Positions 26,344 through 38,032 of a DNA stretch of 64,000 bases are shown here, in pieces. The position numbers were made by a program, and so were the translations under genes. The DNA comes from Corynebacterium sp. Marseille-P3884 (GTDB taxonomy: Bacteria > Actinomycetota > Actinomycetes > Mycobacteriales > Mycobacteriaceae), in contig NZ_JAGKSD010000006.1 of assembly GCF_017942225.1 (NCBI RefSeq), positions 1-64,000 on the forward strand. The letters are read 5' to 3'. Position 1 is the stretch's first letter. Every line of letters starts with the position of its first letter. Below the pieces are notes generated by a model, which searched no databases, was not told the origin of the DNA, and saw only the letters and a list, made by a program, of their open reading frames with translations.

Positions 26344-26350
26344 TGCCGTC

Positions 26351-27076
26351 ATGTCTCGTCTGCTCTTCCTTTCCCTGCGCGACGGCGCGATCGGCCCTGA
26401 TGTGTCGATGGCCGAATACAACGACGTACTCAACGCGACAGGTCTCATGCCTGAGCAGCTTGAGCGCCGCATGATCCCGGACGTGGACACCCCGCTCGGC
26501 AGCCTCGAAGGCTTCAGCGGCATCATCGTCGGCGGCAGCTCACTGAATATCACCAACGCGGAGTGGTCCCCGTGGCAGCGCCACATCGACGAGTTACTCG
26601 GAGAGGTCGTCGCCGGACCGCTCCCCGTTTTCTTCGTCTGTTTCGGTCTGAGCTGGCTCACCCACCACCTGGGTGGCTCCGTGGCGCACACGCATCCGGA
26701 GGCGGCGGGGCCGACCGTCGTCAAGCTTCTGCCCGCTGCTGCGCAGGATCCGCTGACTGCCGGGTTGCCTGCGGAATTCACCGCGCTGACTGGGCACACA
26801 GAAAACGCCGAATCGCTTCCGGCTGAGCTCGAATTGCTCGCCAGCGGCCCGACGTGTCCTGTGCAGATTGTCCGCTACGGTGACCATGTGTGGGCCACCC
26901 AATTCCACGCGGAAATGGACCATGCGGCGATGAAAGCCCGCATGGATTTCTTCTACGACTACGGGTACTTCCCCGCTGAGGAATACGACACAATTGTCGC
27001 CTCACTTCCCGGCGTGGACACCACGTACTCGAATGAGCTGCTGCGGCGGTTCACCGCGTACTGCGGCCTGAACTAG
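26351..27076 (+). CDS. class I glutamine amidotransferase-like protein
   Basis: A 241-residue stand-alone GMP-synthase-like amidotransferase. The nucleophile elbow is VFFVCFGLSWL with Cys97, and the catalytic His-x-Glu is in TQFHAEMDH near residue 188. Such proteins release ammonia from glutamine or hydrolyse gamma-glutamyl bonds; the partner or substrate is unknown. In C. glutamicum the orthologous gene follows acnR. Its stop overlaps the stop of the convergent NAD-binding gene by 4 bp. Confidence 0.88.
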   Translation: MSRLLFLSLRDGAIGPDVSMAEYNDVLNATGLMPEQLERRMIPDVDTPLGSLEGFSGIIVGGSSLNITNAEWSPWQRHIDELLGEVVAGPLPVFFVCFGLSWLTHHLGGSVAHTHPEAAGPTVVKLLPAAAQDPLTAGLPAEFTALTGHTENAESLPAELELLASGPTCPVQIVRYGDHVWATQFHAEMDHAAMKARMDFFYDYGYFPAEEYDTIVASLPGVDTTYSNELLRRFTAYCGLN

Positions 27077-27750
27077 ACCTCGCTGGCGGGTGTGTCGCCG
27101 TCCTCGAAATCGAACGGGTTCGGTTCGAGGCCACCGCGATCGACAGCCTCCACGATCACCTGGGCGACGAGCTCACGCGACGTCGTCGACTCCGCGTTGC
27201 GCAGCTCGGTGAGCACATTGAGCCCCTTCGCCGGTTCATCTGTCAGGCGCGTCGGGCCCAGGATCGTGTACGGCAGTTCCGAAGCGAGCAGACGCTTATC
27301 GACGGCCTTCTTCGACTCCACATACGCGTACCACGATCCACCGTCGTCCTCCGTGGTCGCCTCGGATGCACCCGCGTAGGAGACCATGATGAAGTGCGGC
27401 GCGAACTCGCCGAGTTCCTCAAGGGCGTCCACGGCCTTCAGAGCTGCGTCGCGGTCCACTGCGTAAGTGCGTTCCGCGCTGCCGCCGCCGGCACCGGCGG
27501 ACCACACAACAGTGTCGAACGGAGTGATCAGGCGCGCCCAGCCCTCTTCGTCGAGGGTCGTCAGGTCTTGGACGATGACGGTTGCACCGGCGTCGACAAG
27601 CGCCTGCGCGTGGTCCGGATTGCGCACGAGCGCGGCGACCTTGTGCCCCGACTCGGTAAGCAGCGGAACCGTGTGCTTGGACACGTTGCCGCCCGCGCCG
27701 AGGACGAGGACGAACTTGCTTGCTTCTTGCGTGTTTTCTTCAGTGCTCAT
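27073..27750 (-). CDS. NAD(P)-binding protein, atypical short-chain dehydrogenase fold
   Basis: A 225-residue cytosolic protein with the dinucleotide-binding loop VLVLGAGGNVSKHTVPLL near the N-terminus, followed by the SDR-like segments DTVVWSAGAGG and HFIMVSYAGA. It resembles YwnB/YtfG-type NAD(P)H-binding proteins; the substrate is unknown. The ATG at 27750 is preferred over the GTG at 27759 because a TACGGT -10 box (27758-27763) ends 7 nt before it and overlaps the GTG. Confidence 0.85.
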   Translation of the reverse strand: MSTEENTQEASKFVLVLGAGGNVSKHTVPLLTESGHKVAALVRNPDHAQALVDAGATVIVQDLTTLDEEGWARLITPFDTVVWSAGAGGGSAERTYAVDRDAALKAVDALEELGEFAPHFIMVSYAGASEATTEDDGGSWYAYVESKKAVDKRLLASELPYTILGPTRLTDEPAKGLNVLTELRNAESTTSRELVAQVIVEAVDRGGLEPNPFDFEDGDTPASEV

Positions 27751-27757
27751 ATCGCCC

Positions 27758-27763
27758 ACCGTA
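27758..27763 (-). promoter_or_regulatory. -10 box of the NAD(P)-binding gene (decides the start)
   Basis: TACGGT on the minus strand ends 7 nt before the ATG at 27750 and overlaps the alternative GTG at 27759. Confidence 0.4.
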
Positions 27764-27802
27764 GCCCTGAATCCCGAACGCTGTCGTCGCCCAAGCGCGC
27801 CG

Positions 27803-27808
27803 TAGGAT
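27803..27808 (+). promoter_or_regulatory. -10 box of the UPF0237/UPF0210 operon
   Basis: TAGGAT ends 7 nt before the ATG at 27816. An AGGA overlaps the same stretch, so a short leader with a ribosome-binding site cannot be excluded. Confidence 0.4.
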
Positions 27809-27815
27809 AGGACGC

Positions 27816-28085
27816 ATGTACGCCATCATCACCACCACCGGGCCGGACCGCGTCGGCATTATCGCCGGCGTCTCCCAGGCCGTTGCCGATCATCAGCTCA
27901 ACATCGTCGACGTCTCCCAGACCATCATGGACGACTTCTTCACCATGATTCTGCGTGCGGAGTTGCCGACCGACGACTTCGATCTCGCGGGCCTCCAGGA
28001 CACGATGGCCGAGCTCGGTAAGACGCTCGGCGTGGATATCCGCGTCCAGTCCGAAGCGTTGTTCACCGCCATGAACGAGGTCTAA
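27816..28085 (+). CDS. ACT-domain protein, UPF0237 family
   Basis: An 89-residue protein that is essentially one ACT domain (YAIITTTGPDRVGIIAGVSQAVADHQLNIVDVSQTIMDDFFTM...), a fold that binds amino acids and controls enzymes. It lies 6 nt upstream of a UPF0210 gene; the two families occur together in many bacteria and the ACT protein is thought to regulate or assist the larger partner. The ligand is unknown. Confidence 0.92.
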   Translation: MYAIITTTGPDRVGIIAGVSQAVADHQLNIVDVSQTIMDDFFTMILRAELPTDDFDLAGLQDTMAELGKTLGVDIRVQSEALFTAMNEV

Positions 28086-28091
28086 GCGGCG

Positions 28092-29462
28092 ATGGCGAAC
28101 CAACTCAATTTCAAAGCCGCCAGCATCGTCGACGTCATCTCGATGATCGAGGACTACCGCCTCGACATCCGCACCGTCACCATGGGTATCTCGCTCATCG
28201 GATGCACGCGCGCCACGATGGAAGCAACCGCCGAGGCCGTCTACGACCGCGTGACCACGCGAGCCGCCCGCCTCGTGGAAGTCTGCGAGGGAATCGAGCA
28301 CGAACTCGGCATCCCGATCGTGAATAAGCGCGTCTCCGTCTCCCCGATCTCACTCGTCGCTGCTGGTGTGGACGGAAATCCCGCAGACATCGCCCGCGCC
28401 CTCGACCGCGCGGCGACCGAGCTGGGTGTGAACTTCATCGGCGGCTACTCCGCACTCGTGGAAAAGGGCGCGACCGAGGCTGATTCGCGCCTCATCCACT
28501 CTATTCCCGAAGCACTGTCCGAGACGAGCTTCGTCTGCGGTTCCGTCAACGTCGCATCGTCGCGCGCCGGCATCAACATGGACGCGGTGAAGACGATGGG
28601 CGACGTGATCAAGGACGCTGCCGCCCGGACCGCCGACGAATCCTCCATCGCCTGCGCCAAGCTCGTCGTCTTCGCCAACGCCGTCGGCGATAACCCGTTC
28701 ATGGCAGGAGCATTCCACGGCATCGAGGAACCGGACACTGTCGTCTCGGTGGGTGTCTCGGGTCCGGGCGTGGTGGACCGCGCCATCACGCCCCTTGCCG
28801 GGAAGAGCCTCAACGAGGTCGCGGAAGAAATCAAGAAGGCCGCATTCAAGATCACGCGCGCCGGTCAGCTCGTTGGCAACCTCGCTGCGGAACGGCTCGG
28901 CGTGCCCTTCGGTATCGTCGACCTCTCCCTCGCCCCCACCGCGGAGGTCGGCGATTCCGTTGCTCACATCCTCGAGCACATGGGGCTGGGCCAAGTGGGC
29001 ACGCACGGCACGACAGCCGCGCTCGCATTGCTTAACGACGCCGTCAAGAAAGGCGGCATGATGGCATGTTCCCGCGTCGGCGGTCTCTCCGGTTCCTTCA
29101 TCCCTGTCTCCGAAGACCAGGGCATGATCGACGCGGTCCGTTCGGGCGCCATTTCACTGGACAAGCTCGAAGCGATGACATCGATCTGCTCCGTCGGCTT
29201 CGACATGATCGCCATTCCCGGCGACACCTCTGCCGCGTCCATCGCGGGCATGATCGCCGACGAAGCCGCCATCGGTGTCATGAACCACAAGACCACCGCC
29301 GCCCGCCTCATCCCTGTGCCGGGCACAAAGCCCGGCGATGAGGTGAACTTCGGTGGTCTGCTTGGATACGCCCCGGTCATTCCGGTTAGCGAAGTGTTCA
29401 ACGCGCCATTCATCGAGCGCGGCGGGTTCATTCCCGCGCCGGTCCACGGCTTCCGCAATTAG
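28092..29462 (+). CDS. UPF0210 (DUF711/PFL family) protein
   Basis: A 456-residue protein of the UPF0210 family, which has a fold related to glycyl-radical (pyruvate formate-lyase-like) proteins. Recognisable segments are [26 protein letters not shown] at the N-terminus, [25 protein letters not shown] and [10 protein letters not shown] near the C-terminus. No activating enzyme gene lies nearby and the function is unknown. It is co-transcribed with the upstream ACT-domain gene. Confidence 0.92.
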   Translation: MANQLNFKAASIVDVISMIEDYRLDIRTVTMGISLIGCTRATMEATAEAVYDRVTTRAARLVEVCEGIEHELGIPIVNKRVSVSPISLVAAGVDGNPADIARALDRAATELGVNFIGGYSALVEKGATEADSRLIHSIPEALSETSFVCGSVNVASSRAGINMDAVKTMGDVIKDAAARTADESSIACAKLVVFANAVGDNPFMAGAFHGIEEPDTVVSVGVSGPGVVDRAITPLAGKSLNEVAEEIKKAAFKITRAGQLVGNLAAERLGVPFGIVDLSLAPTAEVGDSVAHILEHMGLGQVGTHGTTAALALLNDAVKKGGMMACSRVGGLSGSFIPVSEDQGMIDAVRSGAISLDKLEAMTSICSVGFDMIAIPGDTSAASIAGMIADEAAIGVMNHKTTAARLIPVPGTKPGDEVNFGGLLGYAPVIPVSEVFNAPFIERGGFIPAPVHGFRN

Positions 29463-29483
29463 CGCGGCGCGGGGAGAACCTGA

Positions 29484-29741
29484 CTAGTTCTTCTTGCCGT
29501 CACGCTTCTTGCCGACGGTGAAGTAGCTCGCCCAGCCGAGCGTGTTCACCGCGCCGATGAAGGTGGTCCAGAACCACTTCGGGCCGCGCAGGTTCTTTGA
29601 GTCGGTGCGGGCGAGATCCCACAAAGCGATGCCCTTCGCGACAGTGTCGATCGCGCCGAACACACCGGCGATGGTCTTCTCTTCCTTGCTGAGGGACTTC
29701 CAGGCTTCAAGTACTGAATCAATCGGGTTCATGCCCCTCAT
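29484..29741 (-). CDS. small membrane protein, PLDc_N-like
   Basis: An 85-residue protein. Its C-terminal part (GPKWFWTTFIGAVNTLGWASYFTVGKK) resembles the phospholipase D/nuclease N-terminal (PLDc_N) membrane module, with one or two hydrophobic segments and a basic tail (KKRDGKKN). The ATG at 29741 follows AGGA by 6 nt; the ATG at 29732 is an alternative. It is convergent with UPF0210 and follows the ABC-F gene by 11 nt. Confidence 0.75.
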   Translation of the reverse strand: MRGMNPIDSVLEAWKSLSKEEKTIAGVFGAIDTVAKGIALWDLARTDSKNLRGPKWFWTTFIGAVNTLGWASYFTVGKKRDGKKN

Positions 29742-29752
29742 CTTATTCCTAT

Positions 29753-31381
<1,629 letters not shown>

Positions 31382-31389
31382 AAGCGGTC

Positions 31390-31395
31390 AGTGTA
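31390..31395 (-). promoter_or_regulatory. -10 box of ABC-F gene (leaderless start)
   Basis: TACACT on the minus strand ends 8 nt before the GTG at 31381. It is flanked by a 6-bp inverted repeat, AGCGGT/ACCGCT. Confidence 0.45.
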
Positions 31396-31418
31396 CCGCT
31401 GCCGTCAAAACGGGATAC

Positions 31419-31823
31419 TTAGACCGCGAAGCCGAGGGCGCGCAGCTGCTCGCGGCCTTCCTCGGTGATCATGTGCGGGCCCCACGGCGGCATCCAGACC
31501 CAGTTCAGGGTGATCGCGTCGACAGCGCCGGAGCCGACTGCGGCCTGCTCGGCCTGCTCCTCAATGACGTCGGTCAGAGGGCATGCCGGAGAGGTCAGCG
31601 TCATGTTGATCACGGCGCGTTTCTTGTCGGCTTCTTCTTCGATCCAGATGTCGTAGACGAGGCCGAGATCGACGACGTTGATGCCGAGCTCCGGGTCAAT
31701 CACGTCGTGGAGGTATTCAGCGACGTCAGCGGCGAGCTGGATCTGCTCTTCGGTCTGCTCGGGGCGCTCGCCCGGGCCGTCGAAACTCGAGCTGGAGGTG
31801 TCTGCTTCGTTCGGGGTGGTCAT
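31419..31823 (-). CDS. sufT: iron-sulfur cluster assembly factor, SufT/MIP18 (DUF59) type
   Basis: A 134-residue protein with the DUF59 domain (about residues 35-130): DVIDPELGINVVDLGLVYDI and TLTSPACPLTDVIEEQ, the latter with the conserved cysteine. SufT proteins help mature Fe-S proteins, probably in cluster transfer. It is the last gene of the suf operon, 7 nt after sufU. The start at 31823 (MTTPNEAD) avoids overlap with sufU. Confidence 0.9.
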   Translation of the reverse strand: MTTPNEADTSSSSFDGPGERPEQTEEQIQLAADVAEYLHDVIDPELGINVVDLGLVYDIWIEEEADKKRAVINMTLTSPACPLTDVIEEQAEQAAVGSGAVDAITLNWVWMPPWGPHMITEEGREQLRALGFAV

Positions 31824-31830
31824 TATCCGG

Positions 31831-32298
31831 TCACTCCTTGTTCTGTTTGTTTTCAAGCTCGGTAATCGCGTCGCTGGTGGCGGCCTGGAAGGCCTTCCAA
31901 CCGAGCAGCGCGCATTTGACGCGGGCGGGGAATTTGGCCACGCCGGAGAAGGCGATTCCGTCGCCGATCAGGCCAGCGTCGCCCTCCTTCTCCCCCTTCG
32001 AGGTGATCATCTCTTCAAAAGCGTCGAGCTTCTTCATCGCCTCAGCAACCGGCAGGCCGATCACTTCCTCAGTGAGCACGCTTGTCGACGCCTGCGAGAT
32101 CGAGCACCCCTCCGCCTCATACGAGATGTCCTCGACAGTGTTGCCGTCCTCGGACAAGTGCACCCGGAGGGTGAGCTCATCACCGCAGGACGGGTTGACG
32201 TGGTGCACCTCGGCCTCGTACGGGTCACGCAGGCCCGCGTTCTGCGGGTTCTTGTAGTGGTCGAGGATGACCTCTTGGTACATCGACTCTAGGTTCAT
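31831..32298 (-). CDS. sufU: SufU-type sulfur acceptor/scaffold protein
   Basis: A 155-residue NifU-like protein with three conserved cysteines, in NPSCGDEL, EGCSISQAST and RVKCALLGW, that hold zinc and accept persulfide sulfur from the desulfurase SufS. Length is standard for SufU. It follows sufS and precedes sufT in the suf operon, matching the actinobacterial arrangement in which SufU replaces SufE. Confidence 0.95.
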   Translation of the reverse strand: MNLESMYQEVILDHYKNPQNAGLRDPYEAEVHHVNPSCGDELTLRVHLSEDGNTVEDISYEAEGCSISQASTSVLTEEVIGLPVAEAMKKLDAFEEMITSKGEKEGDAGLIGDGIAFSGVAKFPARVKCALLGWKAFQAATSDAITELENKQNKE

Positions 32299-32362
32299 GC
32301 TCTTATTTCTACCTTGGCTTTCTGCGGTCTAACAGTTCTGGTGTCTTACACGTGCAACGGGA

Positions 32363-34460
<2,098 letters not shown>

Positions 34461-34509
34461 AGAACTCTTTTCTCTTTCGTTTTAAAAGGGTGTTGCCTTG
34501 GCCGTGGCC

Positions 34510-35691
34510 TTACAGGTTGACCTGCTCGAGCTCGCCGGAGACACGATTGATCAGCTCGTCGCGCACGGACTCGACCGGGATGCGGTTGAGCACCTCGTTG
34601 AAGAAGCCGCGGACGATGAGGCGGCGTGCCTCGCCGTCGGGAATGCCGCGGGACTTGAGGTAGAACAGCTGCTCCTCATCGAAGCGGCCGACGGTGGCGG
34701 CGTGGCCGGCACCCGGGATGTCGCCGGTCTCGATCTCGAGGTTCGGGATCGCGTCTGCGCGGGCACCGTCGGTGAGCACGATATTGCGGTTGGCTTCGTA
34801 GGTCTCCGTGCCGGAGGCGTTGGAGCGGATCAGCACGTCGCCGACCCAGCATGTGCGCGCATCGGGAAGCTTGGAGTCCTTGTCGCCCTGGAGCGCACCC
34901 TTGTAGAGCACGTTGGAGCGGCAGTACGGGTGGTTGTGGTCCACTAGCAGGCGGTTCTCGATGTACTGGCCGTCGTCGGCGTAGTACACACCGGTCAGCT
35001 CGACATCGCCGCCGGAACCGGCGTACTTGACGCGCGGGGTGTTGCGGACGACTTCGCCGCCGAAGGTGGCGACGGTGTGACGCAGCACAGCGTCGCGACC
35101 CACCACGATGCTCTGGGCACCGACGTGGACGGCGTCATTCTCCCACTCCTCGTCGACGATGACGTTGACGTGAGCGTTATCGCCGATCACGAAATTGACG
35201 TTGTCGGCGTGGGTGCCGGAGCCTTCGTACTGGACGATGACGGTGGCGCGGGCGTTCTCCCCTGCCTCGACGTGGACGCCGGCGAAGGTGGTGTTGTCCA
35301 GGCCTGCACCGGTGGTGGTGATGACCACGGGCTCAGCCAGATCGGCATTCGCCGGGATCGACACCACGGTCACGTGCGGCATGGAGGACCATGCCTGCGC
35401 GGCGATGCGGTCGGTGGGGGCGGTGACGGCCTTCAGGCGTTCGTCGTCACGCGAAACCTCTTCAACCGTGATCTCGGAAGACGACTTGACTTCCACTTTC
35501 GCCTCCGTTTGCGGAGCGAATTTGCCGTTGTGCAGGCCGCGCAGGCGGCGCAGGGACACGAAGCGCCAGACCTCGTCGCGGCCCTGCGGGACCTCGAAGT
35601 CGTTGACGTCGTAGGAAGCGAACAGGTCGCCCTTATTGTCGTGGAAGGTCGCGTTACCCACGCGCTCCTTCTTAGCTACGGTCTCGGTCAA
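34510..35691 (-). CDS. sufD: SufD, scaffold subunit of the SufBCD complex
   Basis: A 393-residue protein, mostly a right-handed beta-helix, that pairs with SufB. The C-terminal region HAATVGRFDEEQLFYLKSRGIPDGEARRLIVRGF is the SufB/SufD family signature. It appears to start with a rare TTG codon at 35691 directly after the sufB TAA, giving MTETVAKKER; this implies coupled translation with sufB. Confidence 0.95.
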   Translation of the reverse strand: MTETVAKKERVGNATFHDNKGDLFASYDVNDFEVPQGRDEVWRFVSLRRLRGLHNGKFAPQTEAKVEVKSSSEITVEEVSRDDERLKAVTAPTDRIAAQAWSSMPHVTVVSIPANADLAEPVVITTTGAGLDNTTFAGVHVEAGENARATVIVQYEGSGTHADNVNFVIGDNAHVNVIVDEEWENDAVHVGAQSIVVGRDAVLRHTVATFGGEVVRNTPRVKYAGSGGDVELTGVYYADDGQYIENRLLVDHNHPYCRSNVLYKGALQGDKDSKLPDARTCWVGDVLIRSNASGTETYEANRNIVLTDGARADAIPNLEIETGDIPGAGHAATVGRFDEEQLFYLKSRGIPDGEARRLIVRGFFNEVLNRIPVESVRDELINRVSGELEQVNL

Positions 35692-37137
35692 TTAACCCAC
35701 CGATCCTTCCATCTGCAGTTCAATGAGGCGGTTGAGCTCGAGTGCGTACTCCATCGGGAGCTCCTTCGCGATCGGCTCGATGAAGCCGCGGACGATCATC
35801 GCCATCGCGTCTTCTTCGGAGATGCCGCGGGACATGAGGTAGAACAGCTGCTCCTCGCTCACCTTCGACACCTTCGCCTCGTGGCCCAGGGTCACGTGGT
35901 CGTTGCGGATGTCGTTGTACGGGTAGGTGTCCGTGCGGGAAATATTGTCCACCAGGAGTGCGTCACACTCGATATTGGAGGTGGAGTTCTTCGCGTTGGC
36001 GTTGATCTGCACCAGGCCGCGGTAAGCGGCGCGGCCGCCGTTGCGGGAGACCGACTTGGACACGATGTTGGAGGAGGTGTTCGGCGCCATGTGGACGACC
36101 TTCGCACCGGTGTCCTGGGTCTGGCCTTCGCCACAGAACTGGGCGGAGAGAACCTCGCCGCGGGCGTTCGGGCCCGTCATCCAGACAGCCGGGTACTTCA
36201 TGTTCACCTTGGAGCCGATATTGCCGTCGACCCACTCCATCGTGGCGCCTTCCTCGGCGCGGGCACGCTGGGTGACCAGGTTGTACACGTTGTTGGACCA
36301 GTTCTGGATCGTGGTGTAGCGGCAGCGCGCGTTCTTCTTCACGATGATCTCCACGACTGCTGCGTGCAGCGAGTCGGACTGGTAGATCGGCGCGGTGCAA
36401 CCCTCGACGTAGTGGACGTAAGCGTCCTCGTCGACGACGATGAGGGTGCGCTCGAACTGGCCCATGTTCTCGGTGTTGATGCGGAAGTAGGCCTGCAGCG
36501 GGATCTCCACGTGGACGCCCTTGGGGACGTAGATGAAGGAACCGCCGGACCACACGGCCGCGTTCAGAGCGGAGAACTTGTTGTCGCCAGCCGGAACGAC
36601 GGAACCGAAGTACTCCTTGAACAGCTCCGGGTATTCGCGCAGACCGGTATCGGTGTCGACGAAGATGACGCCCTGCTCCTCAAGGTCCTCGCGGATCTTG
36701 TGGTAGACGACCTCGGACTCGTACTGTGCGGCGACACCAGCGACGAGGCGCTGCTTCTCAGCTTCCGGGATGCCCAGCTTGTCGTAGGTGTTCTTGATGT
36801 CTTCCGGCAGGTCTTCCCAGCTCGTCGCCTGCTTCTCAGTGGAGCGGACGAAGTACTTGATCTGGTCGAAGTCGATGCCGGAAAGGTCCGGACCCCAGTT
36901 CGGCAGGGGCTTCTTGTCGTAGATGTCCAGTGCCTTCAGGCGCTGCTCGAGCATCCACTCCGGCTCATTCTTGGCCGCAGAGATCTCGCGCACGACATCT
37001 TCGTCGAGACCACGGCGAGCAGCGGAACCCGCTTCGTCGGAGTCGTGCCAGCCGTAGTTGTACGGCCCCATGGACTCAATGATCTCGTCGTCATTCATCG
37101 GCTTTTCCAGGCCGGGTGCGGGAGTCGTACTAGTCAT
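35692..37137 (-). CDS. sufB: SufB, cluster-building subunit of the SufBCD complex
   Basis: The 481-residue scaffold on which the [4Fe-4S] cluster is assembled. It shows [53 protein letters not shown] and the C-terminal [31 protein letters not shown] signature. I start it at the ATG at 37137 (MTSTTPAPG); the 27 extra residues of the longer frame lie inside sufR. Its start overlaps the sufR stop by 8 bp. Confidence 0.97.
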   Translation of the reverse strand: MTSTTPAPGLEKPMNDDEIIESMGPYNYGWHDSDEAGSAARRGLDEDVVREISAAKNEPEWMLEQRLKALDIYDKKPLPNWGPDLSGIDFDQIKYFVRSTEKQATSWEDLPEDIKNTYDKLGIPEAEKQRLVAGVAAQYESEVVYHKIREDLEEQGVIFVDTDTGLREYPELFKEYFGSVVPAGDNKFSALNAAVWSGGSFIYVPKGVHVEIPLQAYFRINTENMGQFERTLIVVDEDAYVHYVEGCTAPIYQSDSLHAAVVEIIVKKNARCRYTTIQNWSNNVYNLVTQRARAEEGATMEWVDGNIGSKVNMKYPAVWMTGPNARGEVLSAQFCGEGQTQDTGAKVVHMAPNTSSNIVSKSVSRNGGRAAYRGLVQINANAKNSTSNIECDALLVDNISRTDTYPYNDIRNDHVTLGHEAKVSKVSEEQLFYLMSRGISEEDAMAMIVRGFIEPIAKELPMEYALELNRLIELQMEGSVG

Positions 37138-37864
37138 CGTCTCCGCTCCTTTCGCATTGTTTGTCCTCCAGCTTGGTGCTCCTTGCGAGACTGATGTGCG
37201 CGGTGCACACCCCGTCACCGTTTGCGATCAGGGCCAACGGTGCGACGGTGGAACCTACCAGTTCCGCAATTAACTCGTGCTCAGCCTCACAGATTTCCGG
37301 GTATTCGGCCGCGACGGCGTGTACCGGACAGTGGTGCTGACACAGTTGCAGACCCGAGCCTACGTGGTTCGTTTCAGCGGCGTAGCCGTGGGCTGCGAAT
37401 GCGTCCGCGACCTCGGTTGCGGCGTGCGCCACACCTTCCGCATCGTGGGCTTTTCGCTTATCGACGCTCCCTGCCACCCCCAACATCTGTTCCGCCCGCT
37501 TACGCGCGAGCTTCTTCACGGCTTCGCGGCCGCCGAGTTCCTCCACTTCGGCGAAGGCGGCGAGTGCGAGCTCGTCATAGCCGTTGCCGAAGCGGTCTCG
37601 ACCGCTGTCCGTGAGACGGTAATGCTGGGCGGGGCGGCCGCGCGTTGGTTTGCCCGCCGGCGATTGCGCCGGGGCTTCACACGCTTCCACCAGCTCGGAA
37701 TCGAGCAACTTGTCTATGTGCCGGCGTACACCGGCAGGCGAGAGACCCACTTGCTCCGCGAGGTGCGCAGCCGTGGAAGGACCGGACCGCAGCATGCAGT
37801 TCATGATGCGCATGCGGGTCTGACCTTCAGTCGACCGTTGCGCGCGTGTTCCTGCACCCGTCAT
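37130..37864 (-). CDS. sufR: SufR, Fe-S-sensing repressor of the suf operon
   Basis: A 244-residue transcriptional regulator with an N-terminal winged helix-turn-helix (about residues 17-80: [28 protein letters not shown]) and a C-terminal sensor domain with three cysteines in [24 protein letters not shown] that would hold a [4Fe-4S] cluster. In cyanobacteria and actinobacteria SufR represses suf while clusters are plentiful. It is the first gene of the operon and overlaps sufB. A palindrome 35-60 bp upstream is the probable operator. Confidence 0.95.
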   Translation of the reverse strand: MTGAGTRAQRSTEGQTRMRIMNCMLRSGPSTAAHLAEQVGLSPAGVRRHIDKLLDSELVEACEAPAQSPAGKPTRGRPAQHYRLTDSGRDRFGNGYDELALAAFAEVEELGGREAVKKLARKRAEQMLGVAGSVDKRKAHDAEGVAHAATEVADAFAAHGYAAETNHVGSGLQLCQHHCPVHAVAAEYPEICEAEHELIAELVGSTVAPLALIANGDGVCTAHISLARSTKLEDKQCERSGDDD

Positions 37865-37898
37865 GGTTTCGCGGTCCGCTCCTTTCTTCCTCTCGACC

Positions 37899-37924
37899 TT
37901 TAGACAACACTAGTGTGCTCTAAA
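37899..37924. promoter_or_regulatory. palindrome upstream of sufR, likely SufR operator
   Basis: A 26-bp near-perfect palindrome: outer arms TTTAGA/TCTAAA and a central ACACTAGTGT, with 22 of 26 positions symmetric. It lies 34 bp upstream of the sufR start, in the divergent region with mptB. A SufR operator is inferred from position and symmetry. Confidence 0.6.
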
Positions 37925-37951
37925 TTCCGGCCTACTTCAAGGTGTGTTGTG

Positions 37952-37971
37952 TGACCGGTATTGCACGGTCA
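37952..37971. repeat. inverted repeat TGACCG-N8-CGGTCA
   Basis: Two perfect 6-bp arms (37952-37957 and 37966-37971) in the sufR-mptB divergent region, about 60 bp upstream of the mptB start. Spacing of about 14 bp between arm centres suits a dimeric regulator. Confidence 0.4.
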
Positions 37972-38020
37972 TACGCCCTGTGACGGGCGCTGCACTGTTA
38001 GTGTCGAATGGGCCGTTTAG

Positions 38021-38026
38021 TACACT
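38021..38026 (+). promoter_or_regulatory. -10 box of mptB (leaderless start)
   Basis: TACACT ends 6 nt before the GTG at 38033. Confidence 0.5.
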
Positions 38027-38032
38027 GCGTGT

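Noticed and set aside
29474..29490. Bidirectional terminator between UPF0210 and the small membrane protein
   Set aside because: The AGAAC/GTTCT stem is only 5 bp and overlaps the stop codon of the minus-strand gene.
35077..37194. A 705-codon plus-strand frame over sufD and sufB
   Set aside because: Shadow of the two suf genes; the product is low-complexity Val/Asp/Arg without domains.
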